Of a DNA stretch of 64,000 bases, positions 20,501 to 32,727 are shown piece after piece. A program made the translations under genes and the position numbers. This stretch comes from Diplolepis rosae. Taxonomy: Eukaryota > Arthropoda > Insecta > Hymenoptera > Diplolepididae. The stretch lies in NCBI GenBank assembly GCA_030998225.1, contig JAPYXD010000727.1, positions 1,426,001-1,490,000 on the forward strand, written 5' to 3'. The notes below the pieces were generated by a model that searched no databases, was not told where the DNA came from, and saw only the letters and a list, made by a program, of their open reading frames with translations. Each line of letters opens with the position of its first letter. Within the stretch, counting starts at the first letter, position 1.

Positions 20501-20720
20501 TGGGCTCGAATCCCAGCGCAGTCAAAAGCGTCTTTTTTCCGCAGAAAGATTTTCAAATTCTTTAAATATTGAAGTCATTTGCATTTATTTGCGATATAAG
20601 AGTTTGAAATTGTCTACGAGGACACCTATCGACAACGTATCCTATCTGTTACGCGACTAATGATCCTCTGATAATGTTGGCAATGACAAAAATTTCAAAC
20701 TCAACTAATTAATTTGAAGT
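20498..20720 (+). repeat. tRNA-like SINE, long form
   Basis: T-arm CTGGGCTCGAATCCCAG at the left, then AAAAGCGTCTTTTTTCCGC, GTCTACGAGGACACCTATCG, and the end CAAACTCAACTAATTAATTT. It is a close inverted relative of 18057-18291, with which it brackets the copia fragment and the orphan ORF. Confidence 0.65.
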
Positions 20721-23631
20721 CATTTTCATTAAAATTCTATAGCTTATTTAAGCAAGGATGACATTTTTATTGTAAAAACCTGAAGCACAATATTCTATCA
20801 CATGTATATAATGTGTCTTAGGGAGATAATAAATAAAAAAATTGAGAGTTATATTTTTTCAATTAATCCAAAAGACACGGTTGACCTATACATTGGATTT
20901 TGGTCCTACATGTAATATAATTTCTAAAAAATTAGTCAATGACTCCAGGATAATTAAGTCTTCTTATTATGTATAAATAAAATGTTTTAAAAAGTAGCTT
21001 GGATATCACAAACCACCAAGTGGCCTTTTTACTTTCGACGAGTTTCTTTTCTTGATCGTCACTCGGTAGGATTGAGATTTATTGTTTCAGGTAAGGTAAA
21101 AGTACCAAATGTGGATCGGTATTCAAAATGTGGATCAGTGTTTTTTTTTCTATAAATATTGAATTTATTTGAAATTATAAATGGTAAATGTTTAGTGTAA
21201 TATATGATGGACCATTAGCAATAAAAATATAAAACATAATTTTTATATTTATAGAAGAAAAAATACTGATCCACATTTGGAACCCCGATCCACATTTAGT
21301 ACCTTTACCTTACCTAAGTAAAGTAAGATATTGACCAATTGCCCGTATGTAGCTTTGAACAATTTTTATCTTTCCCCAAAATGTTAGAACGTTGCGTGTA
21401 TTAAGGATATGAATAAAATACTATTATTGTGAATATCTTGTGTTACGTTAATGTGATGAAAAATAATACTACTGTAAAAAATTAAATAAAGAATACATTT
21501 TACACTTATATCAGTTATTTTAAATTTAGTTACGTAGAATTAAGTTGAGATTGTTTTGATGGGGTCTAATATACTATATACCGTTGTTTTTAAAACTTTT
21601 GTTTGTATTCTCGTATAACTTCTACAGGTCACTAAAAGTAAGAAAACGTGTTTGTAATTTAAAAAAGTAAATATAGTGCCCCTTTAGTCAAAATTTGACT
21701 TAATGGAAATATTTTAAAATATAAGATTTTTTTCCCTTTTCTATAACCTTGGTCACAATCAATGTACTCTTTATTAAACGAATATAACTATTTTTATACT
21801 GTGAATTATCAATAAAAATATAGTTTTGGATCTTAGTCGTACCCTTCCGATTTTGTTATTTTTAATAATAAATATATTCTTTCCAATTTTTGGAAGACAA
21901 TGACATTGTGAGCAGTATTCCGAACATTTATTTGAAAGAACAAGTAGCCATTAAGAAAAAAGAAGATTATGGAATTTTTAAGTGCCGTAGTGTCAAGTCC
22001 AATGTTGTCCTACGCCCTACTAAATTAAAAAAGCCTGTATGAGTAATAGTAAAATTTTAAAGATTGAATTTTTGAATAATTTTTATTACAGTTTTTAAAA
22101 GAATAAGAGACTTTATAAACTAAATTGCTTCAAACAAGAGGTAATATAATTACAAAAATTAAACCCTTTTATTTCTCGATTTTTCTATTTATTAATTTTT
22201 TTGTTAATTTTTTAATTTTTAGAACATAATGCTTTAATTATGAATTAATGCAAAACAGTATAATACTTTTAGATAAAAAATGTTGATCCAGTAGCTTAAT
22301 CAAGAATTCTTGAGAAAAAAAAGAGGTTTTCGGAAGTAGTGTTAAGTTATAGCACCATTTTTATTTTTTATATTTTATTTATTTTACGAACTATTTTAAA
22401 ATAGTTATTGTATCGCTTATATAAAAAATCATGGTTGCTGCGGTATTAGATGCGTGAAATTAGATCACATTTCAAGAATGATTTTGAGAATTCCGCCTTT
22501 TGCGACACTGCGCCGAATACTGGAGTAATACTTAACTAAACGGTTTTGGTTCAATTTCTCCATAGTAATGAAAGTTCCACTCATGTATTGCGATACTTAA
22601 AAATGCAATTCGCCCTTAAATAAAGCAACATATACATAATTAGATGCTTTGGTTCCTACATTACATAGCAATACTACTAACGAGAGTGGCAAATAGAAAT
22701 GGAGCAAAAACATTCATCTTAAAAGTGACCATACATACACATAGAAAATTTCGTTGATCTTTCTATAATATTGTATTTGAATTAAATCAGTCGGATTTTC
22801 TACATTTAGGACATAGAAAATCATGAAGGTAAGAAACTCACAGCGACAAAGGGAAAGTTGATAAATTTGGAATATGTCTCAATCAATCAGAGAACTGGCA
22901 CCAAATGTCTCCATCCCATTCAGTTTGATATTTATCGTAACATGAAGGTTTTGTACTTTTTTCATGTACAAAATTTGTTTTTTATGAACAAACTGATAAG
23001 GTGGATATGATACACGAATCACGTTGATCGGTAAATAGTTTGGTAATAATTGCTCAGGAAAAAGGCACTATAGCCTTTATGGAAAAATATATTTGTTTTG
23101 ATCGTTTGCCTGGTAACATTAGGATTTGAGTTTGATATTGAAAGAGACAATCATTTTTCAAAGTAAAATTTTTTGAATAAAAAATACTTTGGAGCATTTA
23201 AAAATTTGTTTTGTTAAAAAATAAAATAATTATTTTGATGTGCTGTAGAGGCCTTAAGTTCATAAAATTTTTGAAATCACTTTTGGAATATTTCCAAAGA
23301 CTTCAAACAAGCTTCTTCAGAAAATTAAAGTTTGAAAATTACTTAACAATCTAATACTGTACATTCCTTGCATTCTTTTTCAGTCGCAAATAATCAGTTT
23401 TTCCTTATTTCTTAGTACTCTTATGACAACATTTCTATACAACTTATGGAGTTCTGAAAACAATTTTTTTTGTTATCAAATAACTTTGTGACTATAAAAA
23501 AACTAGTTGCTTTTTTATAAAGATTTATAAATAAATGTCGACTCTCCGTTATAGAAAATAAGAGAGCGCGATTGGTTTTTCAAAAGAACGCTTTATCCTG
23601 GAGAGTCTGTTCATTTGAAAACAATATTGCT
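20721..23631. other. Intergenic DNA and probable Hem 3' UTR
   Basis: AT-rich, with no gene recognised. It contains the foldback at 21089-21315. The part next to 23632 should be the Hem 3' UTR. Confidence 0.45.
21089..21315. repeat. Foldback MITE (~227 bp)
   Basis: Ends AGGTAAGGTAAAAGTACCAA and TTAGTACCTTTACCTTACCT are inverted. The arms also contain AATGTGGATCGG and CCGATCCACATT, and CTATAAATATT against AATATTTATAG. Confidence 0.8.
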
Positions 23632-24464
23632 TTATGGTTGAGCATGCTCCAGTTTATAAACATCATGATATGCATTGCGAATCAACGCATATGGGAAGCA
23701 ACTCTCCAGTAAATCCATCGTCAAGAATGGAGACTCCTGGACAATTTGGTCCAGAAGAAGATACACTGACTCTCTATTTCTTGTAGCTTCCTTGTCAGCT
23801 TCCTGGCCTAGTCTCAGTAAACTAGAAGAAGCCAGAGCGAGGAACTCCTTCATCCTATCCTCGATATCATTCTGCCCACAAATCGTAAACAAGGCTCCAA
23901 AAATATTATTAATTGCCGTTGCCATGCAGTGAATGTTATTCGAATGGCCTTCCAGAGATGCCCTGTAAAACGAATTTTCATTTCTCGCCAACTTTGGAAT
24001 GGAAACGGCTACAAAAACCATGAGAAGACAAACTAGAAGATGTTCATCTTCGTCTACTTCAGCCTTTTGGGTGCGTAGAGCTGTGGTCAAGGTTGGATCA
24101 ACCTTGCAAGTCAGGCCAGCAGCCGAGGTCATTTCGGAAACAACTCTCATTGGATCACCTGAAGGCAAATGGTGTTTGAAATCCAAGATGGAACTTAATA
24201 AAAATGGGATTCGTTCTTCTAGGACGTCGACAAGGGCAGATTGAGCGAGTTGTCTAAAACTAAGGATCACTCCGATGATAGTCACTCGTTGAAGAACATT
24301 GTCCACCTGTTGCAGCCTCTTGAATTGTTCTTTCATCACTTCTGGTTTGTCAAAATTCGTTCTTAGAGCGATGAGAACGTCTTTGTTCCCAGCAACGAGT
24401 TTCTTTAGTTCTTGTACTTGGCTTGCGATGTGCCACATCAGAGTCTCGTTCAACATCTTCATAC
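23632..24464 (-). CDS. Hem: Hem last coding exon
   Basis: It begins with two bases completing Gly, then [19 protein letters not shown], and ends YKLEHAQP with a TAA at 23634-23632. It contains [19 protein letters not shown] and [20 protein letters not shown]. Confidence 0.97.
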
Positions 24465-27400
24465 CTAAAAAAGTAATAAAAATAGTTAATATTTTGTGCT
24501 CAGATGAAAGAAACCGAAGAATGAAAAAACAAAGGAATAAATCTTACCATAAGGTCCGATAAGTTCAGCCAAAGCTCTGAGTTCATTAATATCCGAAAAC
24601 TCTTCAGCATTAAAAGGAATCGCTCCCTCAACAGTGAGACTAACAAAGGCTCTTTGGTTTCCAGAATAACAAATATTACCCGCGCTGACTCTTCTTAACA
24701 GAACTTCCGAGTACCATTGGGTATAAAGAGCAGCGATAGTCTTTTCTCCATGACTATCTAGTGCTTGCGTTTGCTGTAGTAAAGCATTATTGAAAACTCT
24801 CGTAATATCAATATGAACATAGTTTTCAACAGTCTGAAGAACATTCATGTAGGCTCTAACACTGACAAATAACTCCGAAGGTTTTGCGATTTCGCTCGTG
24901 TCTGGATTGAACATTACCATTCCGACTAAAGCTTGAGCGAATCTGTTCTCCAGGTGCTGATGTAGATATTCCCTTGGAGCAAAAGTGTACTCCCAGACAT
25001 TAATAGTCGGACAGTAATTGATAGCATAGCAGAGTTCAGTTAAGGCCATATGCAATTTATCCATTGTCGTTAACTCTTCTCTAGTCTTTCTATAACTCTC
25101 AACCCCAGGCTTATGGATCTCAATCATGTTTTTCTTGTTCTTGTCTTTCTTCTTTCGATTCAGAGTCTGAGAGATAAGAATGGCGCAGTGTTTTGGAAGA
25201 AGTTTGTCGCTCATGTTACACTGTTCGTCACAAATAGTCGTTATGATGTTCTTTGCTTCTTTTGCCATCTCGTCCAGGAACATATTAACAACCGATAAAC
25301 TTCTCTCTCGGATGTGATGACGTTCTTCCGGACAGAGTTCATGAGTACAGCTCTGAAAGTGGCTGCAGATGAGTGGAAAGGCGACGATGTAACGATTCTG
25401 AGCTGGGAATTCTAGGCACATGTGGAATTGGTCCTCATAGATCTTGTTGTAGAAGCAGAATATAGAAACGTCGGAGGTGTCGACGAGTACGTCGTCTAAA
25501 TTATCGACCATTTTTGTGTGAAAGACAACGGTATCCATGAATGAGGCGAGTTCTCTATTGTCTGCCAGGTTCATACCACTTTTGGCGATGGACATGTAGG
25601 CCTGAAGTCTAAACCAATCGAGCCTGAAGGCTCGGAAGTCGAAAAGCTCATTATCCTCGACTTGCTTAACTGTGAGGCTTGCAATTTGAGAGCACAAGTC
25701 GCTTAAAATAGCGCCCTCCTCTTCGGGGCAGACTGGGAGATTTTGGATCATCTGGTGTAGGGCTGGTGCATCGAATCCAGAGAGGAACTGGACGTAGTAA
25801 CGTTGAAGAACTTGGGAGTATTTTCTGACTAGAGCTCTGAGTTCCTCGCAATGAAAAAGCAACTCAGGCAATTGTCTGTCGACCAAGTCTTCGCCACCTC
25901 GACCTTTACCTTTCCCCTGATTTGGTGGATTGTCTCGATGTCTTAGAAGCCAGAGAACTTCATCTCGGGAATGTGAAAGGCCCATTAGAATTAGGAGTAC
26001 TTTAGGACCTAGGAGACCCGGCTGGTCAGTTAAAATTAGTCCAAGTTCTTTAAGAGCAGTTCTCAGAAATTTCCTCCTTTCTCTGTGACGGTATCCAGCT
26101 TTTTGAATTGCATGATTGTAACATTCTTTCACTTCAGAAACTCGTTTGCTGTAACCTTTTATGCCTTCGAAAAATGCTTGGATGTATTGGTGAATGTAGA
26201 TAACTTCATCTCTGAAAAGGGCGAGAACCCAACCAGATTCTAAGGCTGTCGTCCAAAGCTGGTTAGGTTGTTCCTGGCTCAGAAAAGAGTGGCAAAGAGT
26301 GAATCCTAGAATAATCCACCTTTCAACTTTATCTAGACTTAAAGTTTCGCAAGACATCGTGTCGGTTGCAGCTGCTTTTAGGATTTGACCTGGACTGCCA
26401 ACCAAGCTTAGTTTTTGATCTGCTCTCCACGTGTCTGCGGTTAAATTTCTTCCAGGATATATTGGCCATAAGGAAGTTAAAGCGTTTTTGAGAAGCTTGG
26501 AGTGAGGAACAAATTCCTCAGAGAGCTTTTTTAGTGGAGCGTCATAGTCCATAATCATTTGGCCAAGGCGAGGAAAACTCTGATCTGATTGGCTGTGCAC
26601 CTAAATATAAAAAATAAATTTCTATTAGGAATACTAATTAATATGAACTGATACAATTTATTACCAAAATTATATTTTGAAAATCGTTTTTGATTTTAAA
26701 AATTGACTTGATTAAATAATAAAATTACCTAAATGATCATTTAATTAAGCAGCTACGAAAGAAAAAACAATTTTTACAGATACCATTTTTCTCATAAATT
26801 TTTATTTCAATAGATATGACAAAGAACAAACAAACTAAAATATTCTTATGATAGAAAAATACGTGACCTTTAACATTCTTAAAAATAACAAAAACTGATC
26901 AAGTTGTAATCGATATAATTTTTTTGACAATTGATAAAAAGTATGAGATGTGAAAGGAATATTGAATTAATATCAAGGCCGACAAATAATTTAGATTTTG
27001 ATTTTTTGAACATGTCATAGTTTTAAATGAGTCTTAAGGGGGGAAATAGGTTTAGATTACTCAAAAAATCGAATTTTTTTCTATGTCATAAATTGTTAGT
27101 AAAACTATCGAAGAATATGTTCCCAAAGTTTCAATGAAAAATTTCAATTCGTTCCGGTGCTACAATCGTCTTTAAGTGGATGCCGACAACATCGACGTAG
27201 AGCCTTGGAGACAAAGGAAGCTCGGAAAACTCGGAAAGATGAATTGCAAGCTCAAAATGAAATTTATGAAGAAGAAGTAGGATTACTATATGGTGCTGGA
27301 ATCGCTGATTAATCAGTAAGCACAAAAATTTATCTCATTACAGTCTCGACTTTGTTGTTTTCTTGAATTTTTTTTTTAAACGCGTTTTTCTCGAAATGAC

Positions 27401-28623
27401 TTTTTTCAAATTTGTGTACACTTTAGCTTAAAAAGTTTTCGACTGATCGCTTTAAAAATTGGCATATACTTTTTTTATACAATTACGCTCTATGTAAACC
27501 TAAATCCGAGATAAAATTATTGTTTTAAATATTTTTTAAATGCCAAAAAAGTAGCAAAAAAAAGCCAAAAAATCGATGTTTTATGTTTACACACCTGTAA
27601 AAAATTTAATTTTCGATTTTTTTGGGTGGAGTTAGGTTCACATAGAAGAGAGATATGTTATTAAAGTAAATTTAAATCCCTGTTAATTTCAGATGAGAAC
27701 TCTGACCTCCAGAATGTACACAAACTGTCACTTCTGATGGTGACGCTCCATGGGCAGCAGCTGATATCTTCCATGTTTACCAACGAAAGGCTTCAAAAAT
27801 TTCACAATATTTTCTTAAATATATATATACAAAATGTTCATAAAGTATAAATAAATTATATACATTTCTGTTTTTCGAACAAAATTCATAAAAATTATTG
27901 AAAAAACCACCCTCTAAACCTATTTCCCCCCTTAATCGCTCAACGTTGTACAAATTTACAGTATTAAAATTGTATTTTATTTTCTAGAAATTAAAATACA
28001 TGCAGTTCTAAAACACTGGAGTAAGAAATTGAATTTTGTTTATATATTATATTAAGTTTTACAATAGTATGGAATAATATTATGTTTAGTAAATCTTACA
28101 CTATTTAACGAATTGAAATAAACTATGCAAATTGACATACCATTTCGTGTGCAGCGTTAAAGAGCCCAAGAACTGCTTTTCGATCCTCCACTTTTGAAAG
28201 CAAAATCATTAAACTGACATAAGTAACGACTAAATCCAAATAACCTTTTGTCAGGTCAAAATTAATTGTAATATCCATGTGGACTCCACAAGCATCCATA
28301 GTTGTCAATAGTTCGCAAACATTATCCTTAAAGTCCAGGAGATCGACAAATGTATAATAATAAAGGGACAATGACTTGATAATTTCATTTCTTAGATTTG
28401 TTATCGTTTGTAATCCTTTTATATCAATGTTTGGGAACTTCCTGACTATAGTTTTAATAGAAGACTCCAAAGATTTGTCAGATAGAAATCCAGGTTTTGA
28501 TTTAGCATCACCACAGGCTTTTTTAATATTGTAAATACGCGTGAGCATACCGATTCCACGATCGTTCAAAATTGTAAGCTTCTCAGCTAATTTTTGCTGA
28601 CTAGGAACAATTGGTCGTGCCAT
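23632..28623 (-). CDS. Hem: Hem/NCKAP1 (Nap1, Kette) WAVE-complex subunit, complete
   Basis: This is the membrane-associated Nap1 subunit of the WAVE regulatory complex, which pairs with Sra1/CYFIP and links Rac signalling to Arp2/3 actin assembly. Three coding exons on the minus strand (28623-28141, 26600-24548, 24464-23632) with GT/AG borders encode 1122 residues, the usual length for the family (about 1120-1130). The start [19 protein letters not shown] is the conserved N terminus, with G at -3 and +4. Family blocks are seen throughout: [59 protein letters not shown] and [20 protein letters not shown]. The large middle exon spans most of the protein. A four-codon upstream ORF lies at 28676-28662 if transcribed. 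The gene is intact and convergent with kuz. Confidence 0.97.
24548..26600 (-). CDS. Hem: Hem second coding exon
   Basis: It starts [20 protein letters not shown] after acceptor tatatttag and ends GPYG in phase 1 at G/gtaaga. It contains [58 protein letters not shown] and [17 protein letters not shown] basic insert near 25140 ([11 protein letters not shown]) matches a variable loop in the family. Confidence 0.97.
27038..27931. mobile_element. TTAA-flanked element (894 bp) in Hem intron
   Basis: Flanked by TTAA at 27034-27037 and 27932-27935. Ends are GGGGGGAAATAGGTTTAGA and CTCTAAACCTATTTCCCCCC (one base of slippage). The plus strand contains a short coding remnant (about 27150-27312) ending [11 protein letters not shown]...[14 protein letters not shown] and a stop. 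A related end is found in the TTAA element at 53921-54630. Piggybac-type by target only. Confidence 0.75.
28141..28623 (-). CDS. Hem: Hem first coding exon
   Basis: It has 161 complete codons from ATG (28623) to ...FNAAHEM at donor ATG/gtatgt. It contains [19 protein letters not shown] and [17 protein letters not shown], both highly conserved. Confidence 0.96.
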
Positions 28624-29175
28624 GACCCTTTTTTATATCTTTGCTAGCGAGATAAAAACATTCAAGATATTATCATGGTTAGGGGTTTAAATCACTGTAG
28701 TTCTACGATAAGAATGCCCCACCCCAAGATCCTACGTTTTTACCAAAAATAGCTAAACCTTTGCGGAGGTCAGCAGAGGTTCAGTGGCCTGAAAATATAA
28801 TAAATTTTGAGAATAATTATATGTAGAGATTTAATCACTGATTATAAAAACGTACCACTTTTATTGCACTACGAATTACGAAGGATATTGACATTTAAAT
28901 ACCTGCAAACACAACAAAGCTAAATATATTTCATGATCTGAAATATGAAATAGGATGCAAATAAATTATCAGGGTGCAGTACCATGGTAGCGTATAACGC
29001 GCCGTTTTCTGCGTAAGCGTAAAATAACTAAATACGTTAGCCAATGAAATACACCTAGTAATCCTTAACGTTTCCTCATTAGCTGTAATGTCTAGTGACT
29101 TTACGCTTTACGTAAAGCTGCGCAATACGCAAACATGACTATCCCCTCGAGTGGGTGAATTCATATGTATTGGAC
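28624..29175. other. Hem 5' UTR / promoter region
   Basis: No coding sequence. On the minus strand the leader just before ATG reads AAAAAAGGGTC, and an upstream ATG at 28676 opens a four-codon frame. No convincing TATA element is called. CG-containing direct and inverted pieces occur at 28990-29140 (CGTATAACGCGCCG; CGTAAAGCTGCGCAATACGC), possibly an old repeat. Confidence 0.4.
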
Positions 29176-29495
29176 ATGTAACTCCAGACCCGAACTCTTC
29201 TTTCCTGGACAACTAGTTACTTATCGTACTTATGTAACTAAAATTTTCTAGTGCCATGTTTGAAATGTCAAAAAGTGACAAAAGTTTTCTTATATCCCGA
29301 CATGACTTTTGAGATATGTGTATAATTTAGTAAATATTTTTCTAATAGTGATGATTTAATAATGAATTACTATTACTGCTATTATGATATTAATTGCTAT
29401 TAACAAAAATGTACACATATCTCAAACGTCAAGTAGGGTTAGAAAAGTTCGATGAGTAACTAAATGTCTGGTAAATAAGTGTCCGGAGTTATGGT
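29176..29495. repeat. Foldback MITE upstream of Hem
   Basis: Left GTAACTCCAGAC...GGACAACTAGTTACTTATCG is inverted against right CGATGAGTAACTAAATGTCT...GTCCGGAGTTATG. Inner arms include CCCGACATGACTTTTGAG against CTCAAACGTCAAGTAGGG. Confidence 0.65.
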
Positions 29496-29944
29496 GCTTT
29501 TATACCTCTCCGGCTGCGGGCTGAGAAATTCATTAAAAGTACTTCATTGACAAATTCCGTTGCTCAACAAACAGAATTTAACAGAATGTACCAATCAACT
29601 TCTGTAGATGAATTTGCCAGCCCGCAGCTGGAGAGGCATGGAGACTAGATATAAGGAGACCAATCTCCATATATTCATTCCCGAAATGAAGTTCTGCCAA
29701 GTACATAGTTACAAAACTTCACAATGAGGGCATTTGTGTTCCCTGGGTGCAAAATGGCGACGTCTAATACACGATGCTTATAAACCGTGGATGCCGCCAT
29801 TTTGCACTCAGGGAACACACGTGCCCTCATCGGGAAGTTTCCTAACTAAGTACTTGGCAGAACTTCATTTCGTGTTTTGTGAAATACGGCCATAAGAGAT
29901 TGGTCTCCTTATATCTAGTCTCCATGCGGAGAGGTATAAAAACC
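29495..29944. repeat. Foldback MITE interrupted by a second foldback
   Basis: The left end GCTTTTATACCTCTCCGGC is inverted against GGAGAGGTATAAAAACC at 29928-29944. Inner arms CCGGCTGCGGGCTG and CAGCCCGCAGCTGG flank an internal stretch. The right arm is split by the foldback 29639-29924, which has near-duplicate flanks (GCTGGAGAGGCA and GCGGAGAGGTA). Confidence 0.6.
29639..29924. repeat. Long hairpin MITE (~286 bp, arms >120 bp)
   Basis: TGGAGACTAGATATAAGGAG is inverted against CTCCTTATATCTAGTCTCCA. The arms continue inward through CCAAGTACATAGTTA, GAGGGCA..TGTGTTCCCTG and GCAAAATGGCG, leaving a loop of only some 30 bases. Confidence 0.85.
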
Positions 29945-30167
29945 ATAGAAATAATACAGATAGAGGCGACAAGCCATAGGCCGTTCTGTAAGTGGCAACG
30001 TCAGTCTGGAAACTCGGTGAGAGCGAAAGAGAGAGATGATGGGAGGTTTTTTGTCTTTGTCTACGCGTACTGCGTTAGAGAAAGACAGCCTAACCCTCCG
30101 AATCACTCTCGCCCGAGCTCATAGGTTTCAGGCTGGCTTGTCGACTCTATCTGTAATATCTCTATGA
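29944..30167. repeat. Foldback MITE (~224 bp)
   Basis: CATAGAAATAATACAGATAG and AGGCGACAAGCCATAGG at the left are inverted against GGCTGGCTTGTCGACTCTAT and CTGTAATATCTCTATGAT at the right. Confidence 0.7.
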
Positions 30168-30339
30168 TAAAAACACGTTTAAATGTCTGATATATGTTAC
30201 TATGACAACCTACATGCATGAAAATGTATGAACGTACCCTTAGGAATCCGTCCAATGACGGTCCTACTACCTACCCTTATCTACTCCAGGGGGCAGTCAT
30301 GTTGGCGTTTGCGCCACTTTGCGTAGAGCATAAAATCAC

Positions 30340-30720
30340 TAGACAGAATAAGCAAAAAGAGACAGAAGTATGTGTCTGTCTCTTTTTTCTCATTATGACG
30401 CAAAGCAGAACGTAACTATAGGACGACACCCTAAAACTGCAATTCACATCCACCAAATGCTCTGCTGGTGCGTCTAGTTATTTTTCGGCAAAAATGTACC
30501 ATTGGCAAAATTTCGTTCATCCTTAATTACCCACTCTCAATGACGAACGTCATAATGAGTAAAAAGGAGACAAAAGTATATATCTGTCTCTTTTACAACC
30601 ATTAGGATGGAACGCAGGAAGCATCCATGGGGATGAAGTCACTGTGCGTTTTAATGCAGCGTTAAACGCAAAACTATGAAAGTTATGAAGACACACAGAT
30701 ATAACTGTCTATTTTAATCT
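30340..30720. repeat. Inverted copies of a GACAGA/TCTGTCTC unit
   Basis: AGAGACAGAAGTATGTGTCT followed by CTCATTATGACG (30358-30404) is inverted against CGTCATAATGAG and GAGACAAAAGTATATATC (30549-30590). A third, more divergent copy lies at 30688-30716. Probably an old MITE, into whose right side the hAT element 30752-33651 inserted. Confidence 0.45.
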
Positions 30721-30984
30721 CATGATTCGGCGTTTGACGTTGCGTTAAAACCAGGGTTGCAAAATTACGCGTAACTCGAGGCTTTCCATGTAAAATACGT
30801 AATATACGTAATATACGTAATTTAAGTCGAAAACTGTAGTTAATTACATATTCAAGGTAGCGAACCTTAAAAGAGTATGTATAGTCTCTCTTGTTGTGTT
30901 TGTTTATGCAATTAATTATAGTTAAAATTTAAATTTGCATTTTTCTTAATTCGGCAAGTGTCGAAATTAAAATCAAAATATAAA

Positions 30985-31530
30985 ATGAGCAAATCTGAAG
31001 GAGGAAAAATAATGAAATGCGCAAATAAAATCCCATGGTCGGAATTGAATTTCAAGTGTTTAAAAGAAACTGATAAAATTGTGGCAAAATGTTTACAGTG
31101 TGACAAAATTTTAAGAAACAGTGCTTACGCTTGGCTTTTAGGTCACAGGTAAATAAATAATTGTTTATTATCTTTTGCTAATCACTGGAATATCAATAAT
31201 TTTAATAGAAAACCTAGAGAAGTTATAAATATTTACCGAACTACTGTAATATGTTATATTCAGGATAACGTAAATTTCTTTTCAATAAATTTTATAGTAA
31301 TATATAGACTTCATAATGTATGTTAATGCTGTGATCACTTTGCTTTATACTTATACTAAATTATTGTTTTATTTATGTTAAGAAACGTCTGTAAAGTGAA
31401 ATCAACGAAAATATACAATTCTGGGAATAACAATCATCCATCTCAAGAGGACCTTACAGAAATAGATAATACTTTTAAAAATCGTAAAGTAAAGCTTATA
31501 AGCTTTTCAGTGATCCTTTATTTACAGCAA
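30985..31530 (+). pseudogene. BED-finger-like exons of the hAT element
   Basis: Exon one 30985-31148 encodes MSKSEGGKIMKCANKIPWSE, FKCLKETDKIVAKCLQCDK and AYAWLLGHR. The CLQC pair with a following His resembles the start of a BED zinc finger, the DNA-binding domain of many hAT transposases. Donor CAG/gtaaat at 31149 joins in phase to acceptor ag at 31382, continuing NVCKVKSTKIYNSGNNN, an acidic/polar linker, to about 31530, where meaningful sequence is lost. No hAT catalytic core or dimerisation motif follows, so the gene is truncated. Confidence 0.5.
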
Positions 31531-31578
31531 AATAAAATAATATTGATAGCTTTAATAATAACGCTTTCGACTGCGCTG

Positions 31579-32463
31579 CACGAAGAAAAATGGTTATTGA
31601 CCCATAATATCTAGATATTGATGAGGCACAATGTCAGTAGCATTCAACTATGTGACAAACATTTAGATATTCTACTTCAATGCCTGCAGATATTGAAAAA
31701 AAGATATTAACCACCAGTATCTCAGATATTGAGCTTGATTATCTCAGATATTAAAAATGAATATTCAAGATACTAAACTTCTGAATATCCTCGTTAGTAA
31801 ACTTGTATGTCTGAGGTACTGAAGTTGAATATCTCAGATATTTAACATCAATATCAGGTATACTGAAAAGGTAAGTTATAGATATTACAGCTCAATGTCT
31901 AAGTTACTCAAAAAATTATTTTAAAGGTTATGAAATAACTACATATTCAGTTTTTAGAAAAAAGTCAAATTATATTTTATCATGTACATAAGTATATAGC
32001 AGATTTATACTTCGCTCTCATTTTCATTATTTGGCATGTCTAAAATTAATTTAATGTTCTTGTTAGAAAATTAACCTCAACCTCATAAACCACATATATA
32101 GAGAAAATATATAACTTATATCCTTTACTTACTGCATCTCAAGTTAAACACCCGATCTTTATTCCATTGAAAACACTTATTAGAATTTTTACGAAACTTT
32201 CAAAATTTATCTTTACGGCACGCTGCAAGCATGCAAGCAGATTTCAATGAGCGCGAAAAAGTGATCACATGACCTTTATATATATGCGCGCGCACTTCAT
32301 GCTTCAATATCTAAACTATTGAACTTGAATATCAAATGTTACTTATCGGAAAAATCTTATATATTGAAAAACAAAATTTTAATATTGCGTGTCAATATCT
32401 AGATATTATGGATGAATATCTCTTATTTGAATATGTACTTTTCAATATCCATTTTTCTCCGTG
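31579..32463. mobile_element. 885-bp element inserted in a SINE copy
   Basis: Ends CACGAAGAAAAATGG and CCATTTTTCTCCGTG are inverted. It splits a minus-strand SINE exactly inside the T-arm region: GACTGCGCTG before it and TGGGATTCGAGTCC after it, with a 2-base TG overlap. The interior is rich in degenerate AATATCTAGATATT and ATCTCAGATATT motifs. Confidence 0.7.
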
Positions 32464-32491
32464 TGGGATTCGAGTCCAAGTATTTAGATTG

Positions 32492-32727
32492 CTGGTCGAT
32501 TGCTAGACCTGGGCTCGAATCCCAGCGCAGTCGAAGGCGTCTTTTTTCCACAGAAAGATTACATATTCTTTAAATTTGACTTTAATTTGCATTTATTTGC
32601 GATATAAGAGTTTGAAATTGTCTACGAGGACACCTGTTGGCAACGTATCCTATCTGATACGCGACTAGTGATTCTCCGATAATGTAGGCAGTGGCAGAAA
32701 TTTCAAACTCAACTAATTAATTTGAAA
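32492..32727 (+). repeat. tRNA-like SINE, long form
   Basis: GACCTGGGCTCGAATCCCAG, then GTCGAAGGCGTCTTTTTTCC, GTCTACGAGGACACCTGTTG, and the end AACTCAACTAATTAATTTG. It lies head to head with the split SINE remnant (31558-31578 and 32464-32486). Confidence 0.65.

Noticed and set aside
23675..24562. Plus-strand open frames opposite Hem
   Set aside because: Antisense shadows of the Hem exons.
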